Shown one piece after another: positions 36,601-48,900 of a stretch of DNA of 64,000 bases. Source of the stretch: Anisakis pegreffii (taxonomy: Eukaryota; Nematoda; Chromadorea; Rhabditida; Anisakidae); the NCBI GenBank assembly GCA_035041965.1, contig JAPYMA010000440.1:1-64000 (forward strand). Direction: 5' to 3'. The notes below the pieces were generated by a model, which worked only from the letters and a program-made list of their open reading frames with translations, was not told the origin of the DNA and ran no database searches. The translations under genes and the position numbers were made by a program. Positions within the stretch are counted from its first letter, which is position 1; each line of letters starts with the position of its first letter.

Positions 36601-39600
36601 TTGGATGAATTGATGGACGGATTGATGCTGATGCGTGGCAAATATACATATAAATATTGATGGAATATTCATTGTAATGCACATAATGTATCTGTATCTT
36701 TATATGCGTTCGGATGAGAAAATTGTAAGCAGCGACGGCGATCGAATCAGCATCCATCCAGCATTATCGGATGATGTGAACGAACGAATGAATCAGATCA
36801 ACACAATCCTTACATCTACGTTTCATTTACATACCAATTCCACCTTACCGACATCTTCATTGATCTCTCATCCGCAAATATTCACCGTTTACTTCATTCC
36901 TCCACACTTCTCATCAGCTCTTATGCTATTAGCCAGTTATCTGGCTGATTTGCATGCAACCAAGCACAACTCACTGTACGTTACGCACTTATCCACCTAT
37001 CCATTCCACCATTCAATGATAGATATAAAAAAGACCCTTCAGTACAGCCATCGTGAACAACACATAATAATCCTTTTAACATCGGCTCGTTTTGGGATGA
37101 TGCATCGCAAACATAAACAGAATTTGAAACATTAGAAGAATTTTGCAAATGATAAATGAATTCATTCTCGAATAATTAAAGATAAGCAATAAGGTAAAGA
37201 CTTACTGCTTGGTGAGTATTTTGAGTGTGACATGATTACTGATATCCTTCAGCAAAGACTCCACTGTATCGTCCAAATTGTCGGTGATCTGATCGAATGG
37301 AAGTGCTTTCCAATTTGCAACTTGCACTAAACCTGAAATCATAAGCTCTTTTAAATGTCATCCTTGATATAAACCTAACCGACTCACCCAACATATGACT
37401 GTTGAAAAATAGTCTCACTGTTGCAACCTGCGTTAGCATTCTATTAGAAAGTATGCTAAAAAGTATTGCGCTTGTCAGTACTTTCAATTGAATGTTCTGT
37501 CGGTGATTTACAAATTGAAATGTGACACTGTATGGTTGGTTTATATAAAGCATCAGATGACTGTTTCCATTATCAAATCTCGTATACTATATGAGATTAT
37601 TTGTTTTCGAATGGAATGAACATAAATTATGCATCATTCTTATTGAGCACGATCCAAACAAACAATTCCATTTGAATCGTTATCAGTGTTCCAACTCATT
37701 CCTGATATTTGAATTCATCAACGATTGCGTTTTATGATTACAATATGATTTTATCAGTGCTCAAAGACTGCGTTCATTCCAGATCAACCTCCAAAATGAG
37801 TTTTTATGAGTGATTATCCTCTACGTGAACGTGAGAGAAAATTGTGTTAGCTGTTCTCTTGTGAGATCGGTAATTGATTTGCATGCGAAAGAAAGAGGTG
37901 ATCAAGAGCGAGATCAAGAGAATTAAATATGTGTATCATTCTGATCGATTACAGAGAAACGAAAATGGAACTGAACGAATGAATCAGACGTACACTACTT
38001 GAACAAAGTGATCATGAAATACTCTGCCCAAAAGTAACTCTCCACGAATGTTTGTTCAATCAAAAATCGATCAATACTGATAAGCACTGGTACCATTCGA
38101 TCCATCGGTGTGTACTCTACTCAATCAACAACTTCTTTCAATACAGTAAAGTCAGTTACTCTCTAATCAAATATGTCGATTTGTTTGATCCCTTAATTGT
38201 GACTGAAACAATTATAAAATTGGAATGTGAAAGTCGGAAAGAGTTAACCAAATTAACTTCAACCAATAAAAGCATTATCTATCTGCGCGTCTGATTCTCT
38301 AAGAGAACGTCCGTAATTTTCATCTTATCAAACTGGTTCTTCTTGAAGTACTCGTTCGTTTTTATGATCGCTATGTTTCAAATGATGCTGTTTTCGAATC
38401 TTCTTCAAATTATATTCATTCGTTCGCTTAACGCAATACCACAATTATGTAATATGCCTCTTCAATTGAATTAAGCTTTTTAACACTTTTCATTGAATAT
38501 ACGCACACAACATTACAACATCCAAATATCCTAACTACCAACTTTTTGATGCTGAATCAACTTGAGGTCTCATCCTCCAAATAAATACTCACAACTATGA
38601 AATTCAAATTGCTCTCATAATCAATGAAAGACATTCATCAATACAGTTCAAAAGTTCATCTAAATGATGAAGGCGATATCTTCTGTTCAATTCATAACAA
38701 AAAATGAGGAGTTTAGATCGAATAAAGTCAATCGAACTGGTTGAAGATGTGATGCATGGTTATGTCATGCTGAGCACGAGCAATATTCGCCGCTTCGCAT
38801 GACTTCAATATCAAATTATTTATACAGCGTATGAAGACACCTGTGCGAATTGTCGAGTACTTGAAAGTTGATAGCGAAAGGAGGATAACAGTCAACCTTT
38901 CATGAACTCTTGTCAAAAATCGGATGACTACAGGCGAATTTGAGTTGCTTTCTCCTAGATGATTTTGAAATTTCACGAGGGTATTTCATGCACTTCAGTA
39001 TCGAATCAGACGATATTTTTGCAATATAGCTGGATTGATACTCCTTTGAATGGTGCCCTCTTACGAAATATTATCTCTTTATGAGCAATTCAGTGTTTAT
39101 TTTCGGTGCACCATGACCAAATTCCTATCACGAACGCTGTGAACGAGTTCAAACTGCCGACTATTACAATTTCTATTTGTTGCATTCCAGGAACAGATAT
39201 TTCGTGTACTCACTTGTAACATGGTAGATCGCTGGATAAGCATTCTGTTTGTAACTGTTCTGAATTCGGTTACGACTTGGAAAAGCTTCACAGAGGATAT
39301 GAATGGCTTGATTTGTGATGGTGACTAATGAAGATATTATCGTCGCATTCTGACGATACTGCGCTTATCAGTTAATCGGGACCAACGTAATAAGCACATC
39401 CCTATCGGTTCTTCCCTGATAGCCATCGTAATAAGTGGAATGAACAAAACAGCTTTTCACCTTCAGTTGGCCATCCGCTTATCTATCTCTTAGTAGCAAT
39501 GTAATAATAATGTATTTGCTTACTTTCATATCGACGTCAACTATACATCTTTCTATATGCGTATTAGACATACCTTGCTCCATTCACACATCGCCATGTC

Positions 39601-42600
39601 AGAGTATATTATCACTACTTTATTTATCATTACTGTATCCACATCAACTTGTGACGAAAGCGTACGCAATCAAATCACATAGCATGCACTTATATTGATA
39701 TTTCAATGAAATCAGATATTGCTGCTTTCATATGAATGAATATAATTCACTCGCAGATATGTAATACGATCGTGATCACTTTCATCAGAAATATTCATGT
39801 TTGTGCGTTATGGCATTTTAGTATTGTCGAGTTTTATAGTTTGTAACACGGTGGATCGCTGGATAAGCATTCTCTTTCAAACTATTCTGCATTCGGTTAC
39901 GATTTGGGATAAGTTTGTGCTTCAATAACATGTTTACAATATTCCGGAATAAACAACATGTTCAAACTATCAAAAATGAAGTATCGGAAATCAGCTTCAG
40001 GTTGATGAAACAGCTATTGGAATACGTGCGATTCTATGCTGTGGGATGAAAGGGGAATGAATTTCGGATGGAAACGGTAAAAGTCGAAAAGGGATCGGCA
40101 GAAGAAGTGCACTGAAGTAAAGCAAATGTGCTTATCACTAATCGCGATCACCTCATCATCAAACGCAATCCACCTCAGCAATAGCATCGGCTTTCCTTTA
40201 ACGACCACCGTCGTGTCATCTATCTTATCACATATTTTCTTATTATCGTCATTCGATGTACACACAAACAAACATTTTTGTATGCAATCCTGTTCCATAC
40301 CTGCATATATACCGACGCTATCCACCGCTGTTTATTTCGAATGATAAAGATTATATTTTAAACATTCCATCCACTAACACTACTGCTGCTATCTTTCATT
40401 GAAATGCGTATATCACCTAAAACTGTATATTAACATTCTCATGCTTAAGTCTACTCTCTATTTTTAGAAATCTGCTTTACAATTTCTTATCACCCAAATT
40501 TTTTACAATGAAACAGGACAATCTGGATAAAGTTAATGATTCACTACTGTTAAAATGAACGATTCAAATCAATTATGTTGGCATTAAACGAATTGCGATC
40601 AACTACTCTCACTTAAACAATCCTTGATAAACATGAAAAAGTGATATTGACATAAGGAAACAGGCTCACAAATTATGAAATGAGTCATGAACTGCTATCC
40701 CCTGGATGGTTACAGTACGAATATGGATTTGGTTGAGAGTAATGGAAAGCAAAACAATATGATAGCTGCGTCAAATTACTAGCTGCACGTTGTGCTCGTG
40801 CTCGAGCACAGTATAATGATAAGATGATAAAGATGAAATATCTGAAAATTTGAATTCTCAAACTACTTTTTATTTACGAATTCAGAAACAAAAATGAACT
40901 CTATATATTTCGGACGCTTTGCTCCACCAAATCTTTCAAGGATGATATCAGAGGAATTCGTAGTTGCATACATGAAACCTAAAACAATACACCACTCTAT
41001 CAAACGCTCGAACGATGATCACTCGTTTTATTTCAACCATTTTTTACGACAATTCTACTCAGTGCCTCATTGATCACGATAAACCAGTTGGTAACGATGA
41101 ATGATATTCGCGAACAGCTTAACTTCTAGACAAACACTCACAATCAGTTACAGGTGAAAGTCCGTGATAAAATTACTGTGAATGGCTACTGGAATGAATG
41201 GGCAACCGGTATCATCACGTACGCTGCTAGCTCAAAGCAAATGCTGCTGCAGAACCAAACAGTGGAATATGCTGAATCATATTCACGACTTCGAACGGCA
41301 TTTGCACATATCATTTGCAGCAATATCTGTTTGCCTTAAATCGCATGGTTGATCAAAAATAGTTTATCCAACGGTTATTTGAATGAATGTGAAATTTGAT
41401 CGCACTACCTCTTCGCTATCACCATGAATACACAGGCATGCATTGATTCATCATCAAATTCCCTCATGATCATATCAAAATTAATAGAGATATTGCTAAC
41501 CCCAATGCATCAACTTCAACTCTAAAAATACTCTGAGAGATGACAAACAATTCAACACCACTATGATCAGCAGCGACGAGAGGCAAACAACTGAAGTAAG
41601 TCACTTTATCAACCGTCAAGCATCCATCAGTCTTATTTATGACGCTATGCTGTCGAGACGCATCCCAAACTTCTTAAAGGTTCTCAAAAAAGGGAGAATT
41701 ATCTGCTGCACTAGATGGTAAAAATAGATGGAAGATGACTGAATAACGAACAAACTAATGTTCGGTTTCGATCAACGTTCAGTGAACGGTAACTTCAGCA
41801 AACGGATCAACCATTGAAGAAAATGCAAAAATTGAGTTCCGATCGGAAAAGTTGTGGATATACTTTTGTACTGATATCTACAATGTTTTCAAAAAACCTA
41901 AGGAACGGTTCAGTGTCGCAGTTTTGTTTCAACGAGGCACCTGAATCGGCAAACTACCGAAACCCATAAATAAAATGACCTAGAGTACATCCATCATAAA
42001 TACAAAGTTGAAATCTCTCCAAAAATAGATTTACTCTCCGAAAATTTTTCCTTTAGAATAACTCGCCTGATCGTACAATTTCATGACATTTTGTCCGGAA
42101 ACGTTTGCAAAAAGATGCTCGAGTAAAAGAAAAAGACGTTGATTCTCGAAAGTCGGTAGTGAGCCGAACACTTAATATCATGAAAAACTTAATTTGTTTG
42201 GAGCTCAATGAATGAAGAAAGAAACAATTTGTATGCAGTGAAATGTATGCGCTCAAAATCTACTTTCCATCATCGCACTTCTCCATCAAGCAATCCAAAT
42301 CAAACAACTGTTCAAATTCAAAATATCAACTCATTAAATACGAGTTTTTAGTGTAAAATCATACCGTAACAGATAGACAGATGACTTCACTGCTTCCGAT
42401 GGTAATGTACAATATATAACACAGCGAGTGACCGCTATTCAATGAAAGTCGTTGGATATATAAATGTTTAATCAGTGATTATTTAAGAACGAATCTGGCA
42501 TTCACCTATCAAACATCGACAAAAACTGCTATTGTGAATAATTCATTGAAACAGCCAGAAAAAGCATTTCTCAGTACATGACTTGAATGACAAAACTTTG

Positions 42601-45600
42601 AGAACGAGTGGATGGGAATGAGAAAAAGAGAAAAGCGATTGAAAATAAATTCAACTTCAGAAATACAAGAACTCCACTTCGATAAAACTTTTTGTTTGCC
42701 ATTGAAAAAACTGATGTGAATTAAATCGTGGAATGATTTCAAGAATGGTTCAAGATATTCGCGTTCGCACAGCATTCGTGAACGGTATAATTAAAATAGG
42801 TGTTTGAAAAAATTTTCTATTTTTCATTCCAATTCGACAAATTTTGAGATTATTTTCTTCACCAAAAAAATTTAAATCCTGACGTGGAGGAGACCAATAA
42901 CCATCATTTTTCACAACTCATTATTTCACAAAACACCTGGATGGTAAGGGCGGAGTTCACCGAAGTGCTCTTTTCGCTTGAAAAAAAATTTAAGGGGCGT
43001 TTTTAGGACACAATATGAAAACATTCATCTGCAAACATAAGCAACACATTGAAGGGAATAATTTCGATGATATGATGCAATTGAAAGGTTGAGCGCGAAG
43101 ACTGGAAAAGTTTAAGTTCTTTAATTGGAGATGGCGATAAACGAACGGCAATCATAAAAGTTATTGTTCAATGGTAATGAATCAGTCAGTGGGTTATAGC
43201 AATCTATCGCATCATTTCTAACACGAGTTTTCAGAGGACATAAATAAGAAATGCACCGCCGTTCCATTCGAAAGACAATCACCGAGTTAGCAATCGAAAT
43301 ACTGCTTATTTTCTATGCTCACTCTTGCCATAACTTTGACTGAATTCAACGTGAAAAATCGCGCAGTTGCAAAGGAGCGTTTGATATTATTGATAACAAC
43401 AGCGACAGCATTCAAAAAATCACTAATGAATTGTTATCTTATTATCAAGTTCATAGTTCCTTATCCAATGCATAAACGATTCGACAATGGTGTTGAAACG
43501 TCATCCATCAATAGATTATTCATGCATACACTCTCTACAGTCATCTGTTAACCCATCATTTGCATGAACTTGTAAGTGAACGTTTTTTTTGGCGAAGTGA
43601 GAAAATATGAAAATCATCTGTGTGATATTTGAGACGTTTGCAATCAGCCGATTCCCTTCAAATTTATTGTCATTCGTTTTGGTAAGCTCCATCCAATAAT
43701 TATCAGCCTAGTGTACGCACCGCCATCCTATCTTTCGTTGTTTATGCAAAGGCAACTTGAAATGTCAATTGAAACTTTCGCTTTGCATTTCGTTAAGATT
43801 GCTTCAGAATATGAAAAGGAATAAGATGAAAAGGATGGATACCGAAAAGCATAGTTCGGATGTTTCGAATGTGTATACATATACAGGTAGATGTAGTTGC
43901 ATTGTGCATGGAATGCTTAGAGATAAACGAATGAATGAGATGTTCAAACGATAAACGTAAAAAGATAATTGTGTTATGGTGATATAATCAATGAAATGAG
44001 TAACTGAATAAAGGACATGAATATTTTAATTGATGAAATATTGACGGTATTATAAAACGAAATTCCTTAATCACTTCTTCGATATGAACACACTTCATCT
44101 ACCTGTGCATTTCTTAGTGCTGCTCTTACGCAGTCAAGGTCTCAAGGTCATCTTCTGATCAATTGCGATTTGCGATTTGTGATTGCGATTTAGTTTCTTT
44201 TGAACATTTCATTTTCGTTTGAATACGCACATATCCCTAACATCAATTATTGACTATTTATATTCAAAAAAGTATACTGCTGACTAAAACATTTCAAAGC
44301 CTACACTGTACTTATTATTCAGAATGAAATTCGCTCCATAAAATACCTTTTTTCATCTCACGAACAGAATTGCTGGCGAGATAATCTGAATATGGTTATG
44401 ATATTCATGTGACAATTCCATTAGAGCGTTCAAAAAAATTTCACTTTCAAATGTTCCTTATTGGATTATCAATCCAATTTTCTCGGCGATTTCGCAAATA
44501 TTTTCTACTTCTACCGTATTCGCCCAACAAATACGGAATAAACCAAAGAATACGTGGAAAAAATGGGAAATATCTAGCGTTTTGCTTATTATATTGAAAT
44601 TTGAAATGATTCATTTGTATTGTAGCAGCAGATTTGGAATCGAATAAAAATTGTTGTTATTCACTTAAGAATTCTTTATATTCATCATCCTCTTTAACAA
44701 AATTCTATTCCCATTTTCATTTATTTCATTTAGCCTTTCTTCTTTCTCTCGTTGATTATTAGTAGTGATTGCAGCATTATAATATCAAAATCGAAAAGAT
44801 TCCTTTTTCATTCGTTTTCATCTCCGTACAAAACATCAATCAAATGAAGAAAACTCTTCAAAATTCCAATTAATATCTCATCAATTAAATTCGTCGCTGG
44901 CATCGTTATAAAATATTTTATACTTGTCCATTTTACACTTATAAAATATCTTATGCTTGTCCTCTCAACTAATCAAACGAAACATACGCAGCAAGACGAT
45001 AGTATCAATGGATCGAATGCAAGGGATTTGAAGTGAATATTCGAAATACATGTATACGAATGAAGAATGGATATACAAACAATATTTGAACGATGTATTA
45101 ATAATCGTCTGCATAACATAAATAGAGACAGATATATTCAAGATATACAGAATGTATAATATGAATGCTGTTTGCGAATATGTGAATTTAGCAGTCAGCA
45201 ATAGAAAGTCACAGATGATCGCGATAATCCTTCGCAATTCAATGGGATCACTCTTAATCCGAGTCTGTTGGACGATACGTGGCTAGTAGGGATATGAATC
45301 CGATAAAATTCATTACGTTATGCTTAGCCATAATATATGACGGTTTTATGCTTAGTATAGATCAAACTGAATTAAGTGTTATCATGACATAAATGCCACT
45401 GGAATTTGATGAAACGTATTGAATGTTAACTTGTACAAATTGATATTCATGCAGATGTTAATTGTGAATGTTTTCGAATGTGATTTCATGATTTTTGGAA
45501 GTATTAAATAGAAACAAATGAAGTCACTAACACATGCATATAAGACGAGAGAGCTCTTTCATGAATGATCGTTGTAAAGTAAATCCTAAAGAGTCTGGAT

Positions 45601-45964
45601 GTGGATCAACTAAAAACTTCTACGAGTGATCTATATGAAAGAGCACAGTGTCGCATGACTTTATCAAACGGTCATGATGCATGTTACATGCACGCGTACG
45701 AAGAGAGAACAGTTGTTCAAGGAGGTGACACTGAACGAACAAACCAATGAATAAATCCAAAGTAACGCGAAACAAACCTCGAGAATGAACGGCCAGTTGC
45801 GGCATTCCGAGTGCACTCAAAACAGTGTCGACTAGTTGACTTAATGAAGTAGCACCAGAAACAATTGCGTACGAATCAACAAGCATATGACCGTCATGTG
45901 CACATGTTAAGCAATGTTGTGGCCTTACCGATTCCACCACCACACGCACCGGGAACATACTCAT
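21920..45964 (-). CDS. dve-1: dve-1/SATB homeodomain transcription factor homologue
   Basis: Exons, 5' to 3': 45778-45964, 37206-37332, 32495-32612, 25513-25710, 25131-25293, 23134-23238, 22181-22456, 21920-22069. Every adjacent pair has matching phase except 32495 to 25710, where one exon (length 2 mod 3) is missing from my model. The first two exons encode a ubiquitin-like CMP/ULD domain. Exon 4 encodes homeodomain 1, and the last two encode homeodomain 2 with the [11 protein letters not shown] recognition helix. A Ser/Pro/Asn-rich linker lies between. This layout is that of Drosophila defective proventriculus, C. elegans DVE-1 and vertebrate SATB. These are nuclear chromatin-binding regulators; C. 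elegans DVE-1 acts in the mitochondrial unfolded protein response. Large introns (8.4, 4.6 and 6.8 kb) make this the dominant gene of the window. Confidence 0.85.
22181..22456 (-). CDS. dve-1: dve-1-like exon: Ser-rich linker and helix 1 of homeodomain 2
   Basis: The exon starts after AAAAAGCAG and ends at a GTCATT donor. A Ser/Pro/Asn-rich segment precedes [20 protein letters not shown] and NPHPTWIQ, the FDP-x-TELP-x-LEKWF start of the second homeodomain. The intron splits this homeodomain after helix 1. Confidence 0.85.
23134..23238 (-). CDS. dve-1: dve-1-like acidic linker exon
   Basis: A TTAAG acceptor and a GTGCAC donor bound 35 codons, [20 protein letters not shown] followed by [15 protein letters not shown]. 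The exon is phase 0 on both sides. The Ser/Asp/Pro-rich composition suggests a disordered region. Confidence 0.75.
23624..24320. repeat. GC-rich tandem or nested repeat in a dve-1 intron
   Basis: This block is strongly GC-rich in an AT-rich intron and full of CCCCGACGGGGA-type palindromic motifs. A junction motif, GAACACTACT(T/C)AA(G/A)ACTG followed by GTGTCCGTT / TGTTCGTT, occurs at about 24066 and 24293. A partial AGTTAAGACTAGCGTTCAT stands at the left edge. The spacing suggests two units of unequal length, about 430 and 228 bp. No protein is encoded convincingly. Confidence 0.65.
24598..24674. repeat. (TA)n microsatellite
   Basis: About 38 uninterrupted TA units lie in the same dve-1 intron as the GC-rich block. 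Open frames through it (poly Tyr-Ile) are artefacts. Confidence 0.95.
25131..25293 (-). CDS. dve-1: dve-1-like linker exon
   Basis: Bounded by CTTTTCAG and GTAATC. It encodes [20 protein letters not shown] and a further polar stretch ending ANGPTNE. Phase 2 in and phase 0 out, matching both neighbours. Confidence 0.75.
25513..25710 (-). CDS. dve-1: dve-1-like homeodomain 1 exon
   Basis: A GTTTCAG acceptor and a GTCAGT donor bound 66 codons. The order is [40 protein letters not shown] and [20 protein letters not shown]. These are the three helices of a divergent homeodomain with recognition-helix core [10 protein letters not shown], as in the Dve/SATB class. Confidence 0.88.
25970..26235. other. 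Unexplained GC-richer patch in a dve-1 intron
   Basis: The minus strand is open for 82 codons (25983-26231), and another minus frame reads [20 protein letters not shown]. No frame clearly dominates. It may be a decayed mobile element, or it may hide the missing dve-1 exon, but no CUT-like sequence was found. Confidence 0.25.
26247..26428. repeat. Tandem duplication, about 90 bp x 2
   Basis: Copy 1 (26247-26340, 94 bp) and copy 2 (26342-26428, 87 bp) share CTCATTTCAAACAAATCCAT, the CACCAGCCAAATGCTATGG core and the ATCTAATGCAACACAAATCT end. Copy 2 differs by a 7-bp deletion and a few substitutions. Confidence 0.9.
26429..32494. other. Large dve-1 intron, mostly AT-rich
   Basis: One missing dve-1 exon should lie in 25711-32494. 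A plus-strand open stretch near 26600-26850 (reading [20 protein letters not shown]) has coding-like composition but no clear splice partners. A GT microsatellite lies at about 27558-27580. Nothing else is recognised. Confidence 0.4.
32495..32612 (-). CDS. dve-1: dve-1-like exon 3: linker or start of a CUTL-like helix
   Basis: A TTTCAG acceptor and a GTTACT donor bound the exon. It completes the Gln codon of exon 2 and reads [20 protein letters not shown] then [19 protein letters not shown]. The position after the ULD is where SATB and Dve carry a small helical CUT-like region; the match here is only general. Confidence 0.6.
33093..33350 (-). CDS. Open frame in a dve-1 intron, unknown
   Basis: A CGAAAG acceptor-like site precedes [20 protein letters not shown], and the frame runs to a stop at 33093-33095. 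The sequence reads like a helical protein segment ([20 protein letters not shown]). With 33538-33735 and 34384-34638 on the same strand it could be a nested gene or a decayed one. No family is recognised and no phase-consistent join was built. Confidence 0.25.
   Translation of the reverse strand: MLRKFDIRNLNGAQRILQSMQDERIRVASYVVHFETSITDLLSAAFHLNRMKLFNYFTLYGLLELFYESGIVKHSNEIAAVIVDG
34384..34638 (-). CDS. Open frame in a dve-1 intron, unknown
   Basis: The 85-codon frame begins at TTG and reads [20 protein letters not shown] before a TGA at 34384. It has coding-like composition but no start codon, clear acceptor or known domain. Chance cannot be excluded in AT-rich sequence. Confidence 0.2.
   Translation of the reverse strand: MNECLCDYYNEIVLNNDLLVKLHQNFIYRNGDADDISSLQCVIKIMPSDDFLDRRYINESATKLIIACKKFSDCTTLIIFSDLL
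34953..35130. repeat. Diverged direct repeat, copy 1
   Basis: Shares with 35712-35890 the order GGTTTTTTT-AAAGA, TTCCA-TAGG-GAAATTATTTT, CCGTT-CTGAATT-CTGAACAAA and GCTCCAGAAAA-AT-TTTC. Similarity is patchy but colinear over about 175 bp. Confidence 0.65.
35712..35890. repeat. Diverged direct repeat, copy 2
   Basis: Colinear partner of 34953-35130, about 760 bp downstream in the same dve-1 intron. It carries extra sequence around a repeated ATTACCGTTCT. Confidence 0.65.
37206..37332 (-). CDS. dve-1: dve-1-like exon 2: second half of the CMP/ULD domain
   Basis: A GATTTCAG acceptor and a GTAAGTC donor bound an exon reading [20 protein letters not shown] and then [20 protein letters not shown]. 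It parallels GLIQVGKWNP...VADMLQDVYHVVTLKI of SATB. It lies 8.4 kb from exon 1 on the same strand and is phase-compatible with both neighbours. Confidence 0.8.
39214..39285. repeat. 72-bp direct repeat, copy 1
   Basis: Contains GATCGCTGGATAAGCATTCT and GAATTCGGTTACGACTTGG. It matches 39841-39912 with about ten substitutions. Confidence 0.85.
39841..39912. repeat. 72-bp direct repeat, copy 2
   Basis: Same orientation as 39214-39285, 627 bp away, same length and no gaps visible. Confidence 0.85.
41154..41339 (+). CDS. Unexplained plus-strand exon-like frame
   Basis: A CAGTTACAG precedes [20 protein letters not shown] and a 61-codon frame to TAA. Codon choice is less AT-driven than its surroundings. 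It lies opposite in strand to the host dve-1 gene. No domain or partner exon was found. Confidence 0.2.
   Translation: MKVRDKITVNGYWNEWATGIITYAASSKQMLLQNQTVEYAESYSRLRTAFAHIICSNICLP
45778..45964 (-). CDS. dve-1: dve-1-like exon 1: start of the CMP/ULD domain
   Basis: It begins at ATG 45964 and ends in phase 1 before a GTTTG donor. It reads [18 protein letters not shown], then [20 protein letters not shown] and [13 protein letters not shown]. This matches the pattern of the SATB N-terminal ubiquitin-like fold (a VVE strand followed by a helix FNQLIEMALLSLGY in SATB, from memory). A phase-1 G joins GT of the next exon to give [11 protein letters not shown]. Confidence 0.8.
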
Positions 45965-48900
45965 CGTACACTGATTTGTTAACGACCTTTTGAGAAATCC
46001 TTTCAGAGTTCGTTTAATACACCCACTTACACAAAATACACATACAAATAGTTATATCTGCAAAGAAGAATGAATGAACGCTGAGTTGATAAAACGTCGC
46101 ATGTGATACGAACACACTTCTTCATCGAATATAGTATCAGTAATCTAGTGCATCTACCACATATGAATGGATCAGTAAAATACAAAGTATGAATATTAGC
46201 ATTTCAATATAAATGGAAAAGAAGAAGGCAAAGATTGATCGCTGCAGATATGATGCAACCGAGTGGTGATGGAAAGTAAGAAACAAATAAATAACGGTAT
46301 TATTTGATGTCACACCCATATCTTATAATTTGTTGTTGTTGATGTTCACTTCACGGTTGATTATTTCTAGCGAAGTGTATATTATGAAAAGATTATTCTA
46401 AAAAAGAACTTTTGCAGCCACAAGATGTAACATCCCATTGTTTATTGGTCTCAGTTCAAGGGAATTGATGCTGAATTGGAACTATTATTGTGAGGACGCA
46501 TACTCACGAATGAATTACTTGTATGCATCTTAATCGCTGGATCTTTAAACAGGTTGGCAACTATGAAAAGGGCTGACTGTCACTTGAAGAAGAACAGCGA
46601 CAGAACGTTAGCCATCAATGGATTATGAGTGAAAGATAACGAATGATAACGATCAATGCCCAGTCAACAGCACACAACGCTGATCGTCAAATCACAAGCA
46701 CAACGATACGGATGGATGTTGCTTGGATTGACGAAGGCACACAAATCGCTTCACTCTAGCAAACTCCGCCCATTATATTTAGCTGCGACACGCCCATCGA
46801 AATATATCTTTTGTTATATTCGGATGGATGACTGGCTGAACGGATGGATAGATGGATGGATGGGTTGATTCAGTCATCTGGCAGAGAGACGAGGGTGCTT
46901 ATAAACGAATATGGCTTACGGTAATCACCAAGCTATACTTTATGTTATCTGATACTTGATTTGTTCACGTTATCTGAAAAGTATTTGTTTGAGATATGAA
47001 CAACTTGTATTTTTTAGTGCACACGTTATATTTTTGTAGAGTTGTGTCGAGCTGAAGCAGTTTTTCACTGGATCATTTGGTGAGCATTGAAGTGCTTTAG
47101 CAAATGCAAATATGAAGTCTCGAACTGATTTTGCACTTTCACTCAACTTTTGTGAATCCAGTTTTAATGATGGCAACATAAATTGAAGCCTAGTTTGACA
47201 AATTCAACTACAGCACCAAAGATAATGGCTTTATGGAATAAAGCAACGTGGTGATGAGTGAATACAATCGCTCAGTTCTGGATGTAACGTAAACTAACGT
47301 CTACTGACGATCAAACACGACATGGAAACGTCAGCAACTAAGCGCTATGCATAACATAACGACTGTTATGAGAGTGAATGAAATCCGTTCACTTTATCAG
47401 CATTACCAAATAGAACTTTAAGAGATCACATTTATGATTCATAACAAGATTTGATTGTATAAAAGAAGTTCGATTGTAAACATTTAACTGCGATTTCCAT
47501 CTCATATTTGTACATTTCGAACGCCTACACTTCATCTCAAAAAAATTCTAAGCGTGTGTTCGCTAAAGGCGTGTAGTCATGATTTGCTAATATAGCACTA
47601 TTAGGCTTCGAATAATTAAAAACGATTGATTAAAGTTCGATTCAAAATCATCCGCTGATATTCTTGTACTTCAGGCATGAATCGTTGTACGAAGGTGATC
47701 GTTAAATGTAGATGAATGGATGAGCGAATAAAACGAATTGAATGGATAATTTTCATTTCGTTTAAACATCATAAATTCTGTTGATTGAGATGATGCTTTG
47801 AATAATACAAATCTCAAAGGTAAACACATATTTATTGTTATTCGGCACCGAAACGATAATAACGATATGATGAATTCCAATGGCTTACTTGTATGCATTC
47901 TTTCTTTATCGAGATGCACATTAATAACGAAGATAAAGAAGATTTGTTTGGATCGTTGCTTCTCACTACTCACAACGCTATTCAATAAAATTTTATACAT
48001 CTCATCAATTGAATACCTCATGTACAACTCAGCCTAAAATTCATATACAATCTTCATAAAGCTTCATCACTCTATTTTTAATATTAATTTGGATCGATTA
48101 TACAAGGTAGTATTCGTCTGTTCATCCTCCTTCACACCGTCCACTTTTCACAAGTACATATTCTCAAATTATCCCATTCCACTCAGTCTCAGCGTTACTT
48201 GTCGAATCTCCTAGCCAGAGCGTTCACAAATGCTAGCCAACTGTTTTATAGATGCCTGTCATGGAAATCAACACTTAGCTCTCAGTGCTATGAGATTACT
48301 GCAAAGCTGAAATCACGCATTACTTGTGGTGTCTAGAAAAGCGAAATTGTTCATTTAATTAGAGCTCTGGTCGAAGAGATCACGTTGAATGATCCCTGAC
48401 AGTTCCTTCATCTTCTAACCTTGAAATCATTCATCGCTTATGAATTCGTGATGATGGACGTTATTAGCGAGGTTCACTTGTTGAACGTTAATTATGATAG
48501 TTCGTTAATGCCTGTTCATGGCGGATAGAAGACTATGGCATCATATTCCTTACTTACTACTGTGAAAATGTGTTTCTTGAACTGAAAAAGTGATGATAAA
48601 AAGAACGCGAAAAAAGTTGCTTTAATTGTATGCAGTGGATGTGCCATTATCTACAGTATTCGGTAAACCGAAATTTCCATTAAATGCTAACAGTGAATCG
48701 GTGAGTGTTGATGGGTGGAAGATAATTAAATTGAAGAATATTGGTGATGTGCAAGTTGTTTTATATGTGTATGCATCATTAAATAACATTTGTAAATGAG
48801 TGAATAGATGTGTGTTTGTAAGTGTGTATCTGTCAATCTGTAAATGTTTCGATAAAAAACGAAACGACGAAGATAAGCAGCGATCGTTGGTTGATGTATG

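Larger units (their letters stand above)
37333..45777. other. 8.4 kb dve-1 intron inside the ULD domain
   Basis: AT-rich. It holds the 72-bp direct repeat pair at 39214/39841 and an unexplained plus-strand open frame at 41154-41339 that follows a GTTACAG acceptor-like site. A short GCGATTTG tandem lies near 44163-44190. No other gene is supported. Confidence 0.45.
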
